NCBI GenBank assembly: GCA_902494535.1
Contig: CABUTO010000013.1
Span: 1 to 49,317, forward strand
DNA length: 49,317 nt
DNA from: an uncultured Collinsella sp.
Lineage (GTDB): Bacteria; Actinomycetota; Coriobacteriia; Coriobacteriales; Coriobacteriaceae
Direction: 5' to 3'
A program made the translations under genes and the position numbers. Shown piece by piece: positions 9,560 through 18,328 of the stretch (position 1 is its first letter; each line of letters opens with the position of its first letter). Below the pieces are notes generated by a model. It did not search any database and was not told where the DNA came from. It saw only the letters and a program-made list of their open reading frames with translations.

Positions 9560-9680
9560 GTCCCGAGGGGCGGGGCATAAGGTCGATCGCGAGTTCCGCA
9601 CGAGCCGGAGAGCACTTAATGTGCTCTTCGTGCGAGCAGGACTGTCCGAGCAGGCGACCTTATGCCCCGCTCCTCGGGAC
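9560..9680. repeat. Long hairpin with conserved 69-bp core (copy E1)
   Basis: The arms at 9560-9585 and 9655-9680 pair over 26 bp with one mismatch. The enclosed core, 9586-9654, is nearly identical to the reverse complement of the core of the hairpin at 48912-49075. The arms of the two copies are unrelated. The core itself forms a smaller stem-loop (GAGAGCAC/GTGCTCTT around TTAAT, with bulges). The element ends 11 bases before the ribosome-binding site of the serine dehydratase gene. If transcribed, it would form a stable 5' leader hairpin. No protein function is supported for the short reading frames in it. Confidence 0.88.
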
Positions 9681-9703
9681 GACGAGATATAGAAGGAGCA
9701 GCC

Positions 9704-11311
9704 ATGGCAGGCAAGCCGCAAACACTAGCTACGACCTCGGCATTCGAGATCTTGGGGCCCGTCATGGTCGGCCCCAGCTCATCGCACACCGCCGGCGCCC
9801 TGCGGTGCGCCCAGGTGGCCGCCAGCCTGCTCGAGGGCCGCATCACCAAGGTCACCTTTGGCCTGTGGAACTCCTTCGCCCACACCTACCGCGGCCACGG
9901 CACCGACCGCGCGCTCGTCGCGGGCATCCTGGGGCTCGACACCGACGACGAGAATATCAAGCAGGCCTTCGACCTCGCACGCGAGCAGGGCCTCGAATAT
10001 CACTTTGACATCAAGGGCGACGACGCCTCCATCCACCCCAACACCGTCGATATCGACATGGTCGACGACACGGGCGCTACGGCGCAGGTCCGCGGCGAGA
10101 GCCTGGGCGGCGGCAAGATGCGCATCAGCCGCATCAACGGCGTCGGCGTCGACATCTCGGGCATGTACTCCACGCTCTTCGTGGCGCATCAGGACGTCCC
10201 CGGCGTACTCGCCGCACTCACGAATCTACTCGCCTACGCGCACGTGAACATCGCCTTCTGCCGTACCTACCGCACCGAGGTGGGCGGCCAGGCCTACTCC
10301 GTCTTTGAGACCGACGGCGCACCCGATGACACCGTCATCCCCATGGTGCGCAAACTCGACAACGTCGGCTACGCCACCTTTATTGAGCTCCCCGGCTCGG
10401 CGTCATCGCTCTCCCCCGGCGTCTCGGCCAAGGAGGTCTTCGACGACGGCGAGCAACTGCTCGACGCGTGCGAGGAGCTGGGACTCAGCATCGGCGCCGT
10501 CATGGCCGTGCGCGAGGGGCGCCTTACCGGCGAGGCGCACGCCGTCGCCGCCATGCGTCGCGTGCTCGACGTCATGCGCGAGGAGACCACGGCCCCCATC
10601 GCCAATCCGCTGCGCTCGCTCGGCGGGCTTATCGGCGGCGAGGCTAAGCTCGTCGATGCCACCAGCCGCAACGATTTGAGTGTAAGCCTGATGGGCGTCG
10701 TCCAGCCCGAAGCCGTGGCACGTGCCATGGCCGTACTTGAGCGCTCCGCCACTATGGGCGTGATCGTCGCGGCCCCCACGGCAGGCTCCGCGGGCGTCGT
10801 GCCCGGCTGCGTGCTGGCCCTGGCCGACCACCTGCAGCTCAATGACGAGCAGGTCATGGACGCCCTCTACTGTGCCGCCGCCATCGGCCTCAACCTCACC
10901 ACGAGCGCCTGCGTCGCCGGCGCCGAGGGCGGCTGCCAGGCCGAGGTGGGAAGCGCCGCCGCCATGGCTGCCGCCGCGCTGGTGCAGATGCTCGGCGGCA
11001 CCCCCGAGCAGGCACTCGACGCCAGCTCCATCGCGCTGAGCAATCTGCTGGGACTCGTTTGCGACCCCGTGGGCGGACTGGTCGAGGTGCCGTGCCAAAA
11101 CCGCAATGCCATCGGCGTGGCCGCGGCCTTCAGCTCGGCCCAGCTCGCGCTCGCCGGCATCAAGAGCCTGGTGCCGTTTGACCAGATGGCGCACGTGATG
11201 CTCTCGGTGGGCCATGCCCTGCCGGCAACCCTGCGCGAGACGGCCAAGGGTGGCATCGCTCAAGCCCCGGCCGCGCTTTCTGCCTGCGCCAAATGCGGCA
11301 TATGCGGATAG
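9704..11311 (+). CDS. sdaA: L-serine ammonia-lyase, single chain, Fe-S type
   Basis: A 535-residue protein joining the beta and alpha parts of iron-sulfur L-serine dehydratase, which converts serine to pyruvate and ammonia. The N-terminal part has GPVMVGPSSSHTAGALR followed by an ACT-like region. The C-terminal part has the cluster cysteines in CVAGAEGGCQAEVG and VEVPCQNRNA, and the protein ends CAKCGICG. The start at 9704 has AGAAGGAG close upstream; the frame continues to 9662 through the palindrome, which I consider untranslated. It is monocistronic between a leader hairpin and a terminator. The cysteine-rich tail CxxCGxCG is visible, but its role is not established by sequence. Confidence 0.93.
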   Translation: MAGKPQTLATTSAFEILGPVMVGPSSSHTAGALRCAQVAASLLEGRITKVTFGLWNSFAHTYRGHGTDRALVAGILGLDTDDENIKQAFDLAREQGLEYHFDIKGDDASIHPNTVDIDMVDDTGATAQVRGESLGGGKMRISRINGVGVDISGMYSTLFVAHQDVPGVLAALTNLLAYAHVNIAFCRTYRTEVGGQAYSVFETDGAPDDTVIPMVRKLDNVGYATFIELPGSASSLSPGVSAKEVFDDGEQLLDACEELGLSIGAVMAVREGRLTGEAHAVAAMRRVLDVMREETTAPIANPLRSLGGLIGGEAKLVDATSRNDLSVSLMGVVQPEAVARAMAVLERSATMGVIVAAPTAGSAGVVPGCVLALADHLQLNDEQVMDALYCAAAIGLNLTTSACVAGAEGGCQAEVGSAAAMAAAALVQMLGGTPEQALDASSIALSNLLGLVCDPVGGLVEVPCQNRNAIGVAAAFSSAQLALAGIKSLVPFDQMAHVMLSVGHALPATLRETAKGGIAQAPAALSACAKCGICG

Positions 11312-11326
11312 CGGCAAAGAACGACT

Positions 11327-11356
11327 CAAAGGTGGGACAAATGTCCCACCTCTTTT
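11327..11356 (+). terminator. Terminator of the serine dehydratase gene
   Basis: The 8-bp stem GGTGGGAC/GTCCCACC (11331-11350) is followed by TCTTTT. Confidence 0.85.
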
Positions 11357-11397
11357 GAATGCCACCGTTTCCGTACCACAAACAGCAGGGCAATCGC

Positions 11398-11403
11398 TAT
11401 AAT
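11398..11403 (+). promoter_or_regulatory. Possible -10 box for the L,D-transpeptidase gene
   Basis: A perfect TATAAT lies about 58 bases before the start codon. No good -35 hexamer lies 16-18 bases upstream, so this is a weak call. Confidence 0.35.
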
Positions 11404-11460
11404 GCAAGCCCAGTAAAAACACGATGAACCGCAAGGCGAAAATCGAAGGATATGCATACG

Positions 11461-13194
11461 ATGTCGCAAAACGATCGAACTCAACTGATTCCCGATCCGC
11501 AGCAGCCGAGCAGGCACACCGGCGGCGTTCAGTCGCCGCGTCCTATCGCGCCGAGCCACGGTCAGCAGCGTGGTGCGGCAAACGCTTCCCAACGCCCGAA
11601 CCAACAGCGACAGCAGCGTCAACAACGTCAGCAGCGCCAGGCAAACGGCAATGCGCCCAAGCAGCCCCCCACGCACGCTCGAGGCGATCGCGGCCCCGCG
11701 CGCAAACCCGCCGAGAACAATAAGTCGGGCAAAAAGACGACGCTCTTTGTCATCCTGGGTCTAATCGTCATTGTCTATATCGTAGGCGTCGTAGCGTTTT
11801 CGCAGGTAGCCTACCCCAACACCACCATTGCCGGCGTCGACGTCTCCTTCTCCAACGCTTCGTCTGCCGCCACCAAGGTCAACTCGGCATGGAAGCACTA
11901 TAAGCTCACCGTGACAGGCGATGACTTTAGCTGGACCTATCAGCCCGAGTCCGATGAGCCCATCGTCGACGGCGAAGCTGCCGCAAAAGAAATCATCAGC
12001 CACAACGAAGCCTTTATTTGGCCGGTCCGCCTTGTGGAATCCTTAAGCGGCAAGACCAAAACAACCGCTACCTCCAACGAAGTCGATCTCGATCAAGACG
12101 TCGACCTGTCCATGCTCTCCAACGCCTTTGACCAAAAGAAGTTTGAGGAGGACCTGGGCGCCGCTATCGACGAGTTTAACGAGGGCCGTTCGGGCACGTT
12201 CGAGGCCAATAGCTCCTATGACGAGCAGGCCGGCAAGTTTACCGTCGAGAAGGCGCGCTCCAACGAGAAAATCAACCGCGAGCATGTCATTAAGTATGCC
12301 GAGCTCGAGCTTGCCTCGCTGGCCGAGTCCGTAGATCTTTCCAAGCTCGGCAACGATGCCTATGAGCCGCTCAATGGAACGCTGACCGATGATCAGATTC
12401 AGGCCGCATGCGATGCCGCCAACAACTTCCTGGGCGTCAACGTGACCCTCAAGCTCAACGGCGAGGATGCCGGCAAGGTTGATGGCAGCTCCGTATTGCA
12501 GTGGATCAGCTTTGCCGATCCCGCCAACCCAACGCTCGATACGTCGCAGATCAGCAACTGGGCAGCCGAACTCGCCAACGGCTTTAATACCGTGGGCTCC
12601 ACTCGCTGGTGGACGCGCGCCGATGGCAAGCAGTGCGCCGTCGAAGGCGGCGACTTTGGTTGGTCCATCGACAGCAGCTCGCTCGCCAAGCAGGTCGAGG
12701 ACGCCATTAACAACAAGCAGACCGGCGAAATCGAGATCAAGTACTCCCAGAAGGCCGACACCTTTACCGCAAAGGGAGAGCCCGACTGGAAGGCGTATAT
12801 CGACGTCGACTTGTCCGAACAGCACGCGCGCTACTATGACGAGAGCGGAAATATCGTTTGGGAGGCCAACTTTATCTCGGGCAAGCCGGGCGAGGACGCC
12901 ACGCCCGAGGGCGTCTGGCAGATCAACAGCAACGACGGCGGCAGCACCCTGATCGGAGCCAAGGACCCCGAGACCGGCAAGCCCAAATACGAGAGTCCGG
13001 TGAGCTACTGGATGCCGTTTGAGGGCAACATGATCGGCTTCCATGATGCCACCTGGCAAAACGACAAGAGCTTCGATAACGCCGAGTCGTACAAATGGTG
13101 CGGCAGCCACGGCTGCATCAACCTGCGCCTGGCAGACGCCAAGGCACTTCACGACTGCATCAAAGTCGGCCTATGCGTGGTTGTCCACTCGTAG
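11461..13194 (+). CDS. Membrane-anchored L,D-transpeptidase (YkuD)
   Basis: A 577-residue protein likely to cross-link peptidoglycan on the outer face of the membrane. It has a cytoplasmic Gln/Arg-rich, low-complexity N-terminus (about 80 residues), one membrane helix (TLFVILGLIVIVYIVGVVAF) and two repeated regions resembling the putative peptidoglycan-binding domain found before YkuD. The C-terminal YkuD domain has the catalytic motif SHGCINLRLADA with its Cys, and an upstream His in GFHDATW. The start is uncertain: ATG 11452 is one base from the Shine-Dalgarno, whereas 11461 is 10 bases away and is preferred. Phe codons are 14 TTT and 5 TTC, unlike the cobalamin block. Confidence 0.9.
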   Translation: MSQNDRTQLIPDPQQPSRHTGGVQSPRPIAPSHGQQRGAANASQRPNQQRQQRQQRQQRQANGNAPKQPPTHARGDRGPARKPAENNKSGKKTTLFVILGLIVIVYIVGVVAFSQVAYPNTTIAGVDVSFSNASSAATKVNSAWKHYKLTVTGDDFSWTYQPESDEPIVDGEAAAKEIISHNEAFIWPVRLVESLSGKTKTTATSNEVDLDQDVDLSMLSNAFDQKKFEEDLGAAIDEFNEGRSGTFEANSSYDEQAGKFTVEKARSNEKINREHVIKYAELELASLAESVDLSKLGNDAYEPLNGTLTDDQIQAACDAANNFLGVNVTLKLNGEDAGKVDGSSVLQWISFADPANPTLDTSQISNWAAELANGFNTVGSTRWWTRADGKQCAVEGGDFGWSIDSSSLAKQVEDAINNKQTGEIEIKYSQKADTFTAKGEPDWKAYIDVDLSEQHARYYDESGNIVWEANFISGKPGEDATPEGVWQINSNDGGSTLIGAKDPETGKPKYESPVSYWMPFEGNMIGFHDATWQNDKSFDNAESYKWCGSHGCINLRLADAKALHDCIKVGLCVVVHS

Positions 13195-13326
13195 TGCAAC
13201 GCGCGCATTTCTACAACGTGGAACCGCTGCGACCAATCTAACAGTTCCGAAAGAAACCGTTCTATGCGCCCACCCCAACCGGTGGGCGCATATACTTATC
13301 GAGGTACTTTCTATAAAGGAGACGCT

Positions 13327-14721
13327 ATGCCGAATGTCCCCACGACCACCCCGGGCCCGGATGATACCGAGCACACGCTCGAAGATGTCACCGAAACGAT
13401 TCCTCTGATTACAAACGTACATGCCGATAAGCAGAGCGGACGCGCGAACGATGCGACCGAGATTTCCGATGAAGAGGCATATGCCAAGCTCAAGGCAAAA
13501 CGTGCCGAACGTCGACGCAAAAAGCTCATCCGACGCGGCATTGCGGCCGGCGTCGTGGCCGCCATTGTGCTCATCGCCGTTGTCGTGACCTTAGCCATCA
13601 ACGCACGGCCCGCAGGCAACAACGGGCCGGTGACCGACATGGTGACCGAGGGCACGTTTACCACAACGGTCGAGGCGAAAGGCCAGCTCAAACCCATTTC
13701 GTCCTCAGTGGTCTCCCCTTCTGTCGACGGTACGGTCGATTCGATCAACGTGCAGGCGGGTCAATCCGTCAACGAGGGCGACGTGCTTATGACCATTAAA
13801 AACGACGAGCTCGATCGCAACGTTGCCGAGGCGCAGCGTGCAGTTGCTGCCGCTCAGGCCACCCCAACGACGGACGTCGATGGAGCTTCCGCAGCGGCTG
13901 GCGTCTCCGCCGCATCGGCGGACACGAACGCCGTATCGGCCGCGCAGCGCAGCCTCGCATCGGCCCAGGCAAACCTCGATCAGGCGAACGCCAAGGCGGC
14001 CAGTCGTACGGTCACGGCCCCGAGCTCGGGCAGTATCGTGGAGCTCAACGCCAAGGTGGGCGCCACGGTAACAGGCGGCATGGTCATGGGCGAAAGCGAT
14101 ACGAGCGGCGGCAAGCAGTGCATGCAGATCGCCGACCTATCCAAGATGAAGGTGACCGTACAGGTGGGAGAAAAGGACATCGCCAAGATCGCCGTTGGGC
14201 AGAGTGCCAACGTCACGTATCCCGCGTTTCCCGATATCGTAAGCCAGGGAACGGTCACGGCCATCGCCTCGGTGGCAAACTCCGACGCCGCCAACGGTGG
14301 CGGCGGCAGCGTAACCTTTAACGTCGACATTCTCATAGAGGCGCCCGACGCGCGCCTGAAGCCGGGCATGACGGCCGAGGTATCGGTGGTGACCGAGCAG
14401 CTCGACGACGTGGTGATGGTGCCGACGATGGCGCTCATGACCGAAGACGGCGAACACTATTACGTCAACGTGGCAACCGATGACGAGGGCAAGCATACCC
14501 GTCGCGTGAAGGTGACCGTCGTGACGCAAAACGACAACGAAGCCGTAGTCGGCAAGACACAGGTAAAGCGCGACGACCAGGGCAACGAGATCAACCCCAA
14601 CGTGCCGGTTACCAAGCTGCGCGATGGCGACACCCTCGTCATGGACACCGGAGCGGACGCAACGGCTGAAGGCGGCTACAGCACGGATTCGGGCAGCATG
14701 TCTGACGACGAGGGCATGTAA
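13327..14721 (+). CDS. HlyD/MacA-type efflux adaptor subunit
   Basis: A 464-residue protein. A charged cytoplasmic N-terminus of about 75 residues is followed by one membrane helix (GIAAGVVAAIVLIAVVVTLAI). A biotinyl-lipoyl-like hairpin domain (VVSPSVDGTVDSINVQAGQSV...VTAPSSGSIVELNAKVGATV) follows, with an Ala/Gln-rich coiled-coil between its halves, then beta-barrel domains. It starts with AAAGGAG 6 bases upstream of ATG 13327, and the frame extends further upstream without support. The stop overlaps the next start as TAATG. Together with the two following genes it forms a MacAB-like set. A cell with one membrane has no TolC, so it probably exports a peptide, lipid or drug to the surface; the substrate is unknown. 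Confidence 0.88.
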   Translation: MPNVPTTTPGPDDTEHTLEDVTETIPLITNVHADKQSGRANDATEISDEEAYAKLKAKRAERRRKKLIRRGIAAGVVAAIVLIAVVVTLAINARPAGNNGPVTDMVTEGTFTTTVEAKGQLKPISSSVVSPSVDGTVDSINVQAGQSVNEGDVLMTIKNDELDRNVAEAQRAVAAAQATPTTDVDGASAAAGVSAASADTNAVSAAQRSLASAQANLDQANAKAASRTVTAPSSGSIVELNAKVGATVTGGMVMGESDTSGGKQCMQIADLSKMKVTVQVGEKDIAKIAVGQSANVTYPAFPDIVSQGTVTAIASVANSDAANGGGGSVTFNVDILIEAPDARLKPGMTAEVSVVTEQLDDVVMVPTMALMTEDGEHYYVNVATDDEGKHTRRVKVTVVTQNDNEAVVGKTQVKRDDQGNEINPNVPVTKLRDGDTLVMDTGADATAEGGYSTDSGSMSDDEGM

Positions 14722-15494
14722 TGCGTCCCGTTATCGACATCCGCAACGTGCACCGCATTTTTGAGAGCGAGGCGGGTTGCGCCCACATCCTGCACAACGT
14801 GAGCCTGGCGGTAGAACCCGGCGAGTTCGTCGCCATTACCGGCCCTTCGGGCTCGGGCAAGTCAACGCTCATGAACATCCTGGGCTGCCTGGACAAACCG
14901 ACGGCGGGCGACTATTACCTGCAAGGGCTCAACGTGGCCGAGCTCGATGATGACGAGCTCACCGAAGTCCGCGCCCTGAGCATTGGCTTTGTCTTTCAGA
15001 GCTTCAACCTGCTGCCGCGCCTGTCGGTTATCGAAAACGTCATGCTGCCGCTGGCCTACACCAATGTGCCCCGTAGCCAGCGCGAAATGCGCGCCGTTCA
15101 CGCGCTGCAGGCTGTCACGCTGCCCGTCGACCACTGGGACCACCGCATATCCGAGCTCTCGGGCGGCCAGATGCAGCGCGTCGCAATCGCGCGCGCCCTC
15201 GTCAATGACCCGCCCATCATCCTGGCCGATGAGCCGACGGGAAACCTGGACTCCGCTACCGGAGCGCTTGTGATGGAGACCTTCCATAAGCTCCAGAAGC
15301 GCGGCAAAACCATCGTGCTTATCACACACGACCCCGGCATCGCCGCCGAGGCCGACCGTGCCGTGACCATCCGCGACGGTCGCATTCACGATGGCGCGTA
15401 TATTCCACATGCACCGCGGACCCTGCGCAGCGCCGTGGATAGCCTGCCCATGATTTCCGCCTCCGCCAACCCGCCGAAAGGAGAGATGGCATGA
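14721..15494 (+). CDS. ABC transporter ATPase, MacB/LolD type
   Basis: A 257-residue ATP-binding subunit. Walker A is GPSGSGKSTLMNILGCLD, the signature is LSGGQMQRVAIARAL, Walker B is ILADEPTGNLDSATG, and the switch His is in VLITHDPGIA. The CLDKPTAGDYYLQG stretch is characteristic of the LolD/MacB/FtsE class that drives mechanotransmission rather than classic transport (family knowledge). It overlaps the adaptor gene by one base and the permease gene by four (ATGA), so the three are made together. Confidence 0.93.
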   Translation: MRPVIDIRNVHRIFESEAGCAHILHNVSLAVEPGEFVAITGPSGSGKSTLMNILGCLDKPTAGDYYLQGLNVAELDDDELTEVRALSIGFVFQSFNLLPRLSVIENVMLPLAYTNVPRSQREMRAVHALQAVTLPVDHWDHRISELSGGQMQRVAIARALVNDPPIILADEPTGNLDSATGALVMETFHKLQKRGKTIVLITHDPGIAAEADRAVTIRDGRIHDGAYIPHAPRTLRSAVDSLPMISASANPPKGEMA

Positions 15495-16705
15495 GCGCCC
15501 GCGATCTCATCCAGGAAGCCCTTCACTCGCTCGAGGCCAACAAGGGGCGCAGCCTGCTCACCATCCTGGGCATTGTCATCGGCATCGCCTCGGTTATCGC
15601 CATGACTTCGCTCATCGGCGGCATCCAAAACAGCCTGGTCAACAGCCTGGGCCTCAATGCGGCACGCATGTTGCAAATCTATTCGTCGCAAGAACTCACA
15701 GAGTCGGACATCGAGAAGCTTCAAAAACTGGTGCCGCAGATAGAGCAGATCGGCATTGTCGACAGCGCGTATACCGAGTACAAGACCGGCGATAAAAGCT
15801 ATACCGTCATGGCACAGGGTGTCGATAGCGACATGCTCGACGCCGTGGGGGCCGGAAAGCTCGTTGCGGGGCGTACCTATTCCCAGGCCGAGTCTCAATC
15901 AGGCTCGCGCGTGGCGCTCATCAGCCGCGGCGGCGCCGATCAGCTTTACGGCAACGAACAGGATGCGCTGGGGAAAACCATCAAGGTGTCCAACGGCGAG
16001 GTGCAGATTGTCGGCGTGATTGACGGCGGCAGCGACTCCATGGGCTCGCTCACGCTGTATATGCCACGCGAAACCATCTCCGGCCTGTTTGGCGACGAGA
16101 ATCCTTCATTCCCCAGCGTGACGGCGCTCGCCGCCGAGGGCACGGACATGGATGAGCTCTGCAAGACCATCGAGTCCAAGGTGCGCGCGATGAAGGGCAT
16201 CGAGGAGGAGGATGAGTACAACAGTGTATCGGCGACCTCCATGAAAAGCGCCATCGATGCACTCAACTCCTTTATGGGCGCGTTTTCGCTCATCATGGGT
16301 GCTGTCGCCAGCATCTCGCTGCTTGTCGGCGGTATCGGCATTATGAACATGATGCTTACCAACGTAACGGAGCGCATCCGCGAGATCGGCATCCGCCGCG
16401 CTCTGGGCGCAAGTCGTCGCGATATCACTGCGCAGTTTTTGGCCGAATCCTCGGCGCTGTGCGTCACCGGCGGACTGCTAGGTGTCCTGATTGGCTATCT
16501 GCTGGCCTGGGCTCTTGCGATGTTTGCCGCAGGATCAGGGGTTCTCGGCGAGCTCGGTGCCAGCGGGCAAATCACACCGAGCTTTTCAATCGCCACGGTA
16601 CTGCTGGCCTTCGCCGTCTCCGTCGGCATCGGCGTAATCTTTGGCTTCTATCCCGCTCGCCGCGCGGCAAAGCTCGACCCGGTGGAGTGCCTACGCTACC
16701 AGTAA
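15491..16705 (+). CDS. MacB/FtsX-type permease
   Basis: A 404-residue membrane subunit with the four-helix FtsX/MacB layout. The first helix near residues 20-45 lies in SLLTILGIVIGIASVIAMTS. A large extracellular MacB-like domain of about 220 residues follows, then three C-terminal helices, the first containing LLVGGIGIMNMMLTNVTER. The motif RIREIGIRRALGASRRDI typical of the family precedes the penultimate helix. It ends in ARRAAKLDPVECLRYQ, a standard MacB terminus. It is the last gene before the palindromic repeat that marks the edge of the cobalamin block. Confidence 0.92.
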   Translation: MSARDLIQEALHSLEANKGRSLLTILGIVIGIASVIAMTSLIGGIQNSLVNSLGLNAARMLQIYSSQELTESDIEKLQKLVPQIEQIGIVDSAYTEYKTGDKSYTVMAQGVDSDMLDAVGAGKLVAGRTYSQAESQSGSRVALISRGGADQLYGNEQDALGKTIKVSNGEVQIVGVIDGGSDSMGSLTLYMPRETISGLFGDENPSFPSVTALAAEGTDMDELCKTIESKVRAMKGIEEEDEYNSVSATSMKSAIDALNSFMGAFSLIMGAVASISLLVGGIGIMNMMLTNVTERIREIGIRRALGASRRDITAQFLAESSALCVTGGLLGVLIGYLLAWALAMFAAGSGVLGELGASGQITPSFSIATVLLAFAVSVGIGVIFGFYPARRAAKLDPVECLRYQ

Positions 16706-16718
16706 GCCACCACCAACA

Positions 16719-16785
16719 AGTTGCGGTGAATTAGGGACTGAATATGCTATCTAGCAGCAAAAACAGACACTATTTCACCGCAACT
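16719..16785. repeat. Palindromic repeat, family T (copy B), left edge of cobalamin block
   Basis: The arms at 16719-16736 and 16768-16785 match the family arm AGTTGCGGTGAAATAGGG with one or two changes each, around a 31-bp loop unrelated to those of the other copies. Bases 16766-16787 are identical to 38693-38714 at the far edge of the cobalamin block. Confidence 0.82.
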
Positions 16786-16789
16786 TATT

Positions 16790-16916
16790 GAAGGGCTGCT
16801 TGCGCCAGTTCCGGGCGTCCTCCTCGAGCTATTGGCGGATGACGGTCTTGTACGGCTCGAGCTTGCTCGGGGCGCTCCTCCTCGCGGGCGGGAGGACGCG
16901 CAGGCGCGGCGAGCGT
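16790..16916 (-). pseudogene. Relic of an IS21-type transposase (IstA fragment)
   Basis: Read on the minus strand past the cobK stop in another frame, the sequence gives APSKLEPYKTVIRQ, a TAG stop at 16829-16831, then LEEDARNWRKQ. This matches my memory of the N-terminal region of IstA, with the Trp expected before LEED replaced by the stop. It is about 40 codons long and breaks off at the palindrome. No terminal repeats or istB remain. The assignment rests on recognising this short motif. Confidence 0.5.
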
Positions 16917-17690
16917 CTAGCGCGCGAACTCCCGTAAGAGTGCGTCTTCCACTTCCCGAAGCGAAAGGCCCCCGTCTCCCTCGGCGGGACGGGTGACCAC
17001 GATGCAGCGCGCTCCCACGTCGCGCGCGGCGGCAAGCTTCTCGGCCGTGCCGCCTACGGTTCCCGAGTCCTTGGTCACAAGCCACTGGGCTCCCACCTGC
17101 CGAAGCATCGCCTCGTTGAGCTTGCGGGTGAAGGGCCCCTGCATGCCGATGACGTGCGACGGCGAAAACCCCGCGTCGATGCACTTCGTTATAGCACCGG
17201 GCAGCGGGAGCACACGCACGAAGAAGCGCTCCGAGAAATCGGCGACGCGCGTATAGGGAGCAAGCTCCTTGCTCCCCGTCGTGAGAAGCGCGCGACCCGG
17301 GTTCTCGGAGAGAAAGCGCGCCGCGCAGGCGATCGACGCGACCGACACGACGCCTTTGGGCAGCGCCTCGGCCGCACGCGCAAGGCGCAGACATCGTACA
17401 CCCACCGCAAGCGAAGCGGCCCGGATGTTGCCGCTGGCGAGCGTAGCGAAGGGGTGCGTGGCGTCGACGACGATGCGCGCGCCGGAAAGCTCGCGCTCCA
17501 TGTCGGCCTCGTCGAGCCTGCTCGCATGCACCTCGATGCCCGGAAGCTCGCCCAAAAGCTCGCCTCCGTACTCGGTTGCCGCGTAGGCACGGGCGGGGAT
17601 GCCCGCCCCGCTCGCCCATTCGCACAGAAGGCGGCCCTCGGTGGTGCCGGCGAAGATGCGCAGCGCCGGCGCAGATGCGGGCGCCGTCAC
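16917..17690 (-). CDS. cbiJ: Precorrin-6A / cobalt-precorrin-6A reductase
   Basis: A 257-residue protein that reduces the corrin macrocycle using a nicotinamide cofactor. Family features include IFAGTTEGRLL at the N-terminus, IVVDATHPFATLASGNI, GSKELAPYT, and VTKDSGTVGGTAEKLAAA near the C-terminus. The start is a GTG at 17690 that overlaps the cbiC stop as GTGA; the open frame extends far upstream inside cbiC, but that part is arginine-rich shadow sequence. It is the last gene of the minus-strand cobalamin operon, and its stop directly adjoins the IS21 relic. Confidence 0.9.
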   Translation of the reverse strand: MTAPASAPALRIFAGTTEGRLLCEWASGAGIPARAYAATEYGGELLGELPGIEVHASRLDEADMERELSGARIVVDATHPFATLASGNIRAASLAVGVRCLRLARAAEALPKGVVSVASIACAARFLSENPGRALLTTGSKELAPYTRVADFSERFFVRVLPLPGAITKCIDAGFSPSHVIGMQGPFTRKLNEAMLRQVGAQWLVTKDSGTVGGTAEKLAAARDVGARCIVVTRPAEGDGGLSLREVEDALLREFAR

Positions 17691-18328
17691 TTCGGGCCGC
17701 CTGGGCGCGTGATCTGGTAGAGCAGCGCGTTCATAATGGCGGCCGCCACGGTCGAACCACCCTTGCGACCCCTCGCGACGATGGCCGGCGCGCGTCGCGC
17801 GAGTAGCTCCTCTTTCGCCTCGACCACGTTCACAAACCCGACCGGCACCCCAACGACGAGCGCGGGCGCGATCTTCCCCTCGTCCATGAGCTCGGCGAGG
17901 CGCAGAAGTGCTGTGGGAGCGTTGCCGACGGCCACGATGAGCGGACCCTCGATGCCGCAAGCTTTGTCCATGCTCGCAACGGCGCGAGTCGTGCCCGCGG
18001 CGCGCGCAGCCACGGCGACATCAGGGTCGGCCATGTAGCACACGGCCTTGCAGCCGAGCTTCGCGAGCGCAGGCTTGCTTATGCCTGCGAGCGCCATGTT
18101 CGTATCGGTGAGCACCGTGGCCCCTGCGCGCAGTGCGTCGAGCGCACAGTGCGCGGCGTCATGAGTGAAAACGATGGAATCGGCGTACGAGAAGTCGGCA
18201 GTGGTGTGGATGACGCGCTTCACGACGGGTTCTTCGAGCGGCGGGAACGTGCGGCCGCCGAGCTCTTCGGTGATGATCTCGAAGCTGCGCCGCTCGATGT
18301 CGCCGGGCGCCATCTCCTTGGAATCCAT
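17687..18328 (-). CDS. cbiC: Precorrin-8X methylmutase
   Basis: A 213-residue protein that moves a methyl group from C11 to C12 to give cobyrinic acid (or the cobalt form). Family stretches seen are RRSFEIITEE, VIHTTADFSYADSI containing the catalytic-type His, DTNMALAGISKPAL, and VGVPVGFVNVVEAKEEL. The start ATG at 18328 follows the cobO stop immediately (TAGATG). It ends by overlapping the cbiJ GTG. Length and motifs are standard, so the enzyme is probably active. Confidence 0.93.
   Translation of the reverse strand: MDSKEMAPGDIERRSFEIITEELGGRTFPPLEEPVVKRVIHTTADFSYADSIVFTHDAAHCALDALRAGATVLTDTNMALAGISKPALAKLGCKAVCYMADPDVAVAARAAGTTRAVASMDKACGIEGPLIVAVGNAPTALLRLAELMDEGKIAPALVVGVPVGFVNVVEAKEELLARRAPAIVARGRKGGSTVAAAIMNALLYQITRPGGPK

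Noticed and set aside
9586..9654. Small protein encoded by the E1/E2 core
   Set aside because: Frames recur in both copies only because the core is conserved. Starts and ribosome-binding sites are not shared, and the arms change the rest of the frame.
9560..9680. Retron-like or CRISPR-like origin for the E1/E2 hairpins
   Set aside because: No reverse transcriptase or Cas gene is nearby, and the core is not in a regular array.
17691..17960. N-terminal extension of cbiJ by 90 codons
   Set aside because: It is arginine-rich and overlaps cbiC in another frame. The GTG at 17690 overlapping the cbiC stop explains the start.
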